A DNA stretch of 7,037 bases. Origin: Bacilli bacterium. GTDB taxonomy: Bacteria; Bacillota_I; Bacilli_A; RF39; UBA660. The stretch spans positions 1 through 7,037 of the forward strand of contig JAAWDB010000068.1 in assembly GCA_022793555.1 (NCBI GenBank). The letters are read 5' to 3'. Shown here piece after piece: positions 6,257 through 7,037 of the stretch; the stretch's first letter is position 1; every line of letters starts with the position of its first letter. A model generated the notes under the pieces. It was not told the DNA's origin. It saw only the letters and a list, made by a program, of their open reading frames with translations, and did not search any database. The position numbers and the translations under genes were made by a program.

Positions 6257-6451
6257 AATTAGGCATGAATATTTTTGATTTTAAAGGATATAATAGAATT
6301 GGAAGTATTTGGAATTTAAATGTTCTATTTTTGGCTTAAATTCTAGGATATTTTGGCTTATCTTGTTTAAAAATGTCAAGGCAATTTGCATTTTTTCATA
6401 AGATATGGTAGTATTAGTTTTGTTTCCGCAAAAAAAAGAGGTAGAGATTAA
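6257..6451 (+). other. Intergenic region between spmB and the hydrolase gene
   Basis: A 195-base AT-rich stretch with no supported gene. It holds a long inverted repeat (6310-6319 with 6336-6345, one wobble pair, 16-base loop) without a following T run, a direct repeat TTTTGGCTTA at 6329-6338 and 6351-6360 (22 bases start to start), and the promoter candidate at 6386-6414. No clear Rho-independent terminator for the spm operon is visible, so some readthrough into the hydrolase gene is possible. Confidence 0.5.
6386..6414 (+). promoter_or_regulatory. Candidate extended -10 promoter for the hydrolase gene
   Basis: TTGCAT (6386-6391) and TAGTAT (6409-6414) are 17 bases apart, and the -10 is preceded by TGG, giving the TGn element of extended -10 promoters. 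Transcription would start near 6421, about 30 bases before the ATG. The -10 has one mismatch and the -35 two, so this is plausible rather than certain. Confidence 0.45.
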
Positions 6452-7037
6452 ATGGAAAAATTACCGTCGATTAGGGCTCTTTTGGGGGCCATAATCGTCA
6501 TCTTATCACTTGTGGTTTTGAGGAGTCATTATCAAATTCTTATGGATTTACCCATACGAAGTGATGTAAGTATACTGGGGAGTTATTTACGTGCAAGTTC
6601 TAAAATTCCAATGAATATGATAACGAAATACTATCAAGAACCAGCAAGTGAGCAAATTGAAGTAATTGAAAGTGTTTTAGAAACACCCTTAGCGATCGAA
6701 GTAGTTCCAACAATCGTCTATGAAGGAATGTCGATGGAAGAGCTAAGTGCCAAACTAAATCGTAGTTTGAAATCTACTCTAAGTGGATATGGAGAGATGT
6801 TTGCACATTTGTCTATTGAATATGGAGTGGATCCTTATGTTGCCATTGCAATTGTACTATTAGAGACTGGATGTTATTCTGGTAAATGTAGTACTCTTAC
6901 AAGTCAATGTAATAATGTCGGGGGAATGAAAGGCAGTCCTGGCTGTGGAGGAGGAGCTTATAAACGGTTTTCTTCTTTAGAGGAAGGGATTGAGGCTTTT
7001 ATTAAAAATTTGTCCAAGAATTATTATCGAAAAGGAC
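6452..7037 (+). CDS. Membrane-anchored glucosaminidase/lysozyme-like peptidoglycan hydrolase (3' end cut off)
   Basis: My translation from ATG 6452 stays open for 195 codons to the window edge, so the C-terminus is missing. AAGAGGT lies 9 bases upstream. Residues 8-23 form an N-terminal hydrophobic helix (signal anchor or signal peptide), followed by a linker to about 90. The catalytic region starts near 93: EYGVDPYVAIAIVLLETGC (123-141) matches the helix carrying the catalytic Glu of the glucosaminidase/lysozyme superfamily (E138 here), NNVGGMKG (154-161) corresponds to the N-x-x-G-x-KG element, and YKRFSSLEEGIEAFIKNL (170-187) is the usual helix after it. Such enzymes cut the glycan strands of the wall. 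Unusual are four cysteines around the active site (141, 146, 153, 165) and a glycine run, which may form disulfides. The position just after the dacB-spmAB operon fits a wall-remodelling role. The exact bond cleaved cannot be told. Confidence 0.75.
   Translation, partial: MEKLPSIRALLGAIIVILSLVVLRSHYQILMDLPIRSDVSILGSYLRASSKIPMNMITKYYQEPASEQIEVIESVLETPLAIEVVPTIVYEGMSMEELSAKLNRSLKSTLSGYGEMFAHLSIEYGVDPYVAIAIVLLETGCYSGKCSTLTSQCNNVGGMKGSPGCGGGAYKRFSSLEEGIEAFIKNLSKNYYRKG

Noticed and set aside
6265..6339. Possible 24-codon peptide ORF (MNIFDFKGYNRIG...) after spmB
   Set aside because: It has no properly spaced ribosome-binding site, is very short, and overlaps the repeats; nothing supports translation.
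6310..6345. Inverted repeat as terminator for the spm operon
   Set aside because: The 16-base loop and the lack of a following T run do not fit a Rho-independent terminator.

Overview
The window comes from a very AT-rich Gram-positive bacterium. Its gene families (UppP, a YjbA/DUF3603-like protein, a dacB-spmA-spmB cluster, low-GC Shine-Dalgarno sites) point to the Bacillota, perhaps one of the uncultured gut Bacilli with Mollicutes-like base composition. That placement is inference. The standard bacterial code is used: spmA ends at a TGA inside an ATGA overlap with spmB, and tryptophan is written TGG throughout. I see no mobile element, CRISPR array, tRNA or rRNA.

Layout. (1) 1-987 is the 3' part of a gene for a surface protein with a C-terminal formylglycine-generating-enzyme/C-type-lectin-like fold. 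It closes with a strong terminator. (2) 1106-2194 is rmuC, behind a clear sigma-70-type promoter whose spacer holds a close match to the Gram-positive LexA (SOS) box. (3) 2261-3079, minus strand, is uppP, convergent with rmuC; the two are separated by back-to-back hairpin terminators. (4) A divergent AT-rich promoter region leads to a 77-aa membrane protein overlapping a YjbA/DUF3603-like gene (3144-3978), followed by a terminator. (5) 4078-6256 is a tightly overlapping dacB-spmA-spmB cluster: a D,D-carboxypeptidase plus the two spore-maturation membrane proteins. (6) From 6452 to the right edge runs the 5' part of a membrane-anchored, cysteine-rich glucosaminidase/lysozyme-like peptidoglycan hydrolase.

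The common theme is the cell envelope. UppP recycles the undecaprenyl carrier, the carboxypeptidase trims stem peptides, SpmA/SpmB act with it in spore cortex maturation where studied, and the last gene probably cuts glycan strands. rmuC is the DNA-maintenance exception and may be damage-inducible. The observations most worth following are the LexA-like site in the rmuC promoter, the sporulation-type operon in a genome of this style, the unusual cysteines of the hydrolase, and the FGE-like domain that lacks cysteines where the enzyme has its catalytic pair. I found no clear evidence of an entirely new multi-gene system.
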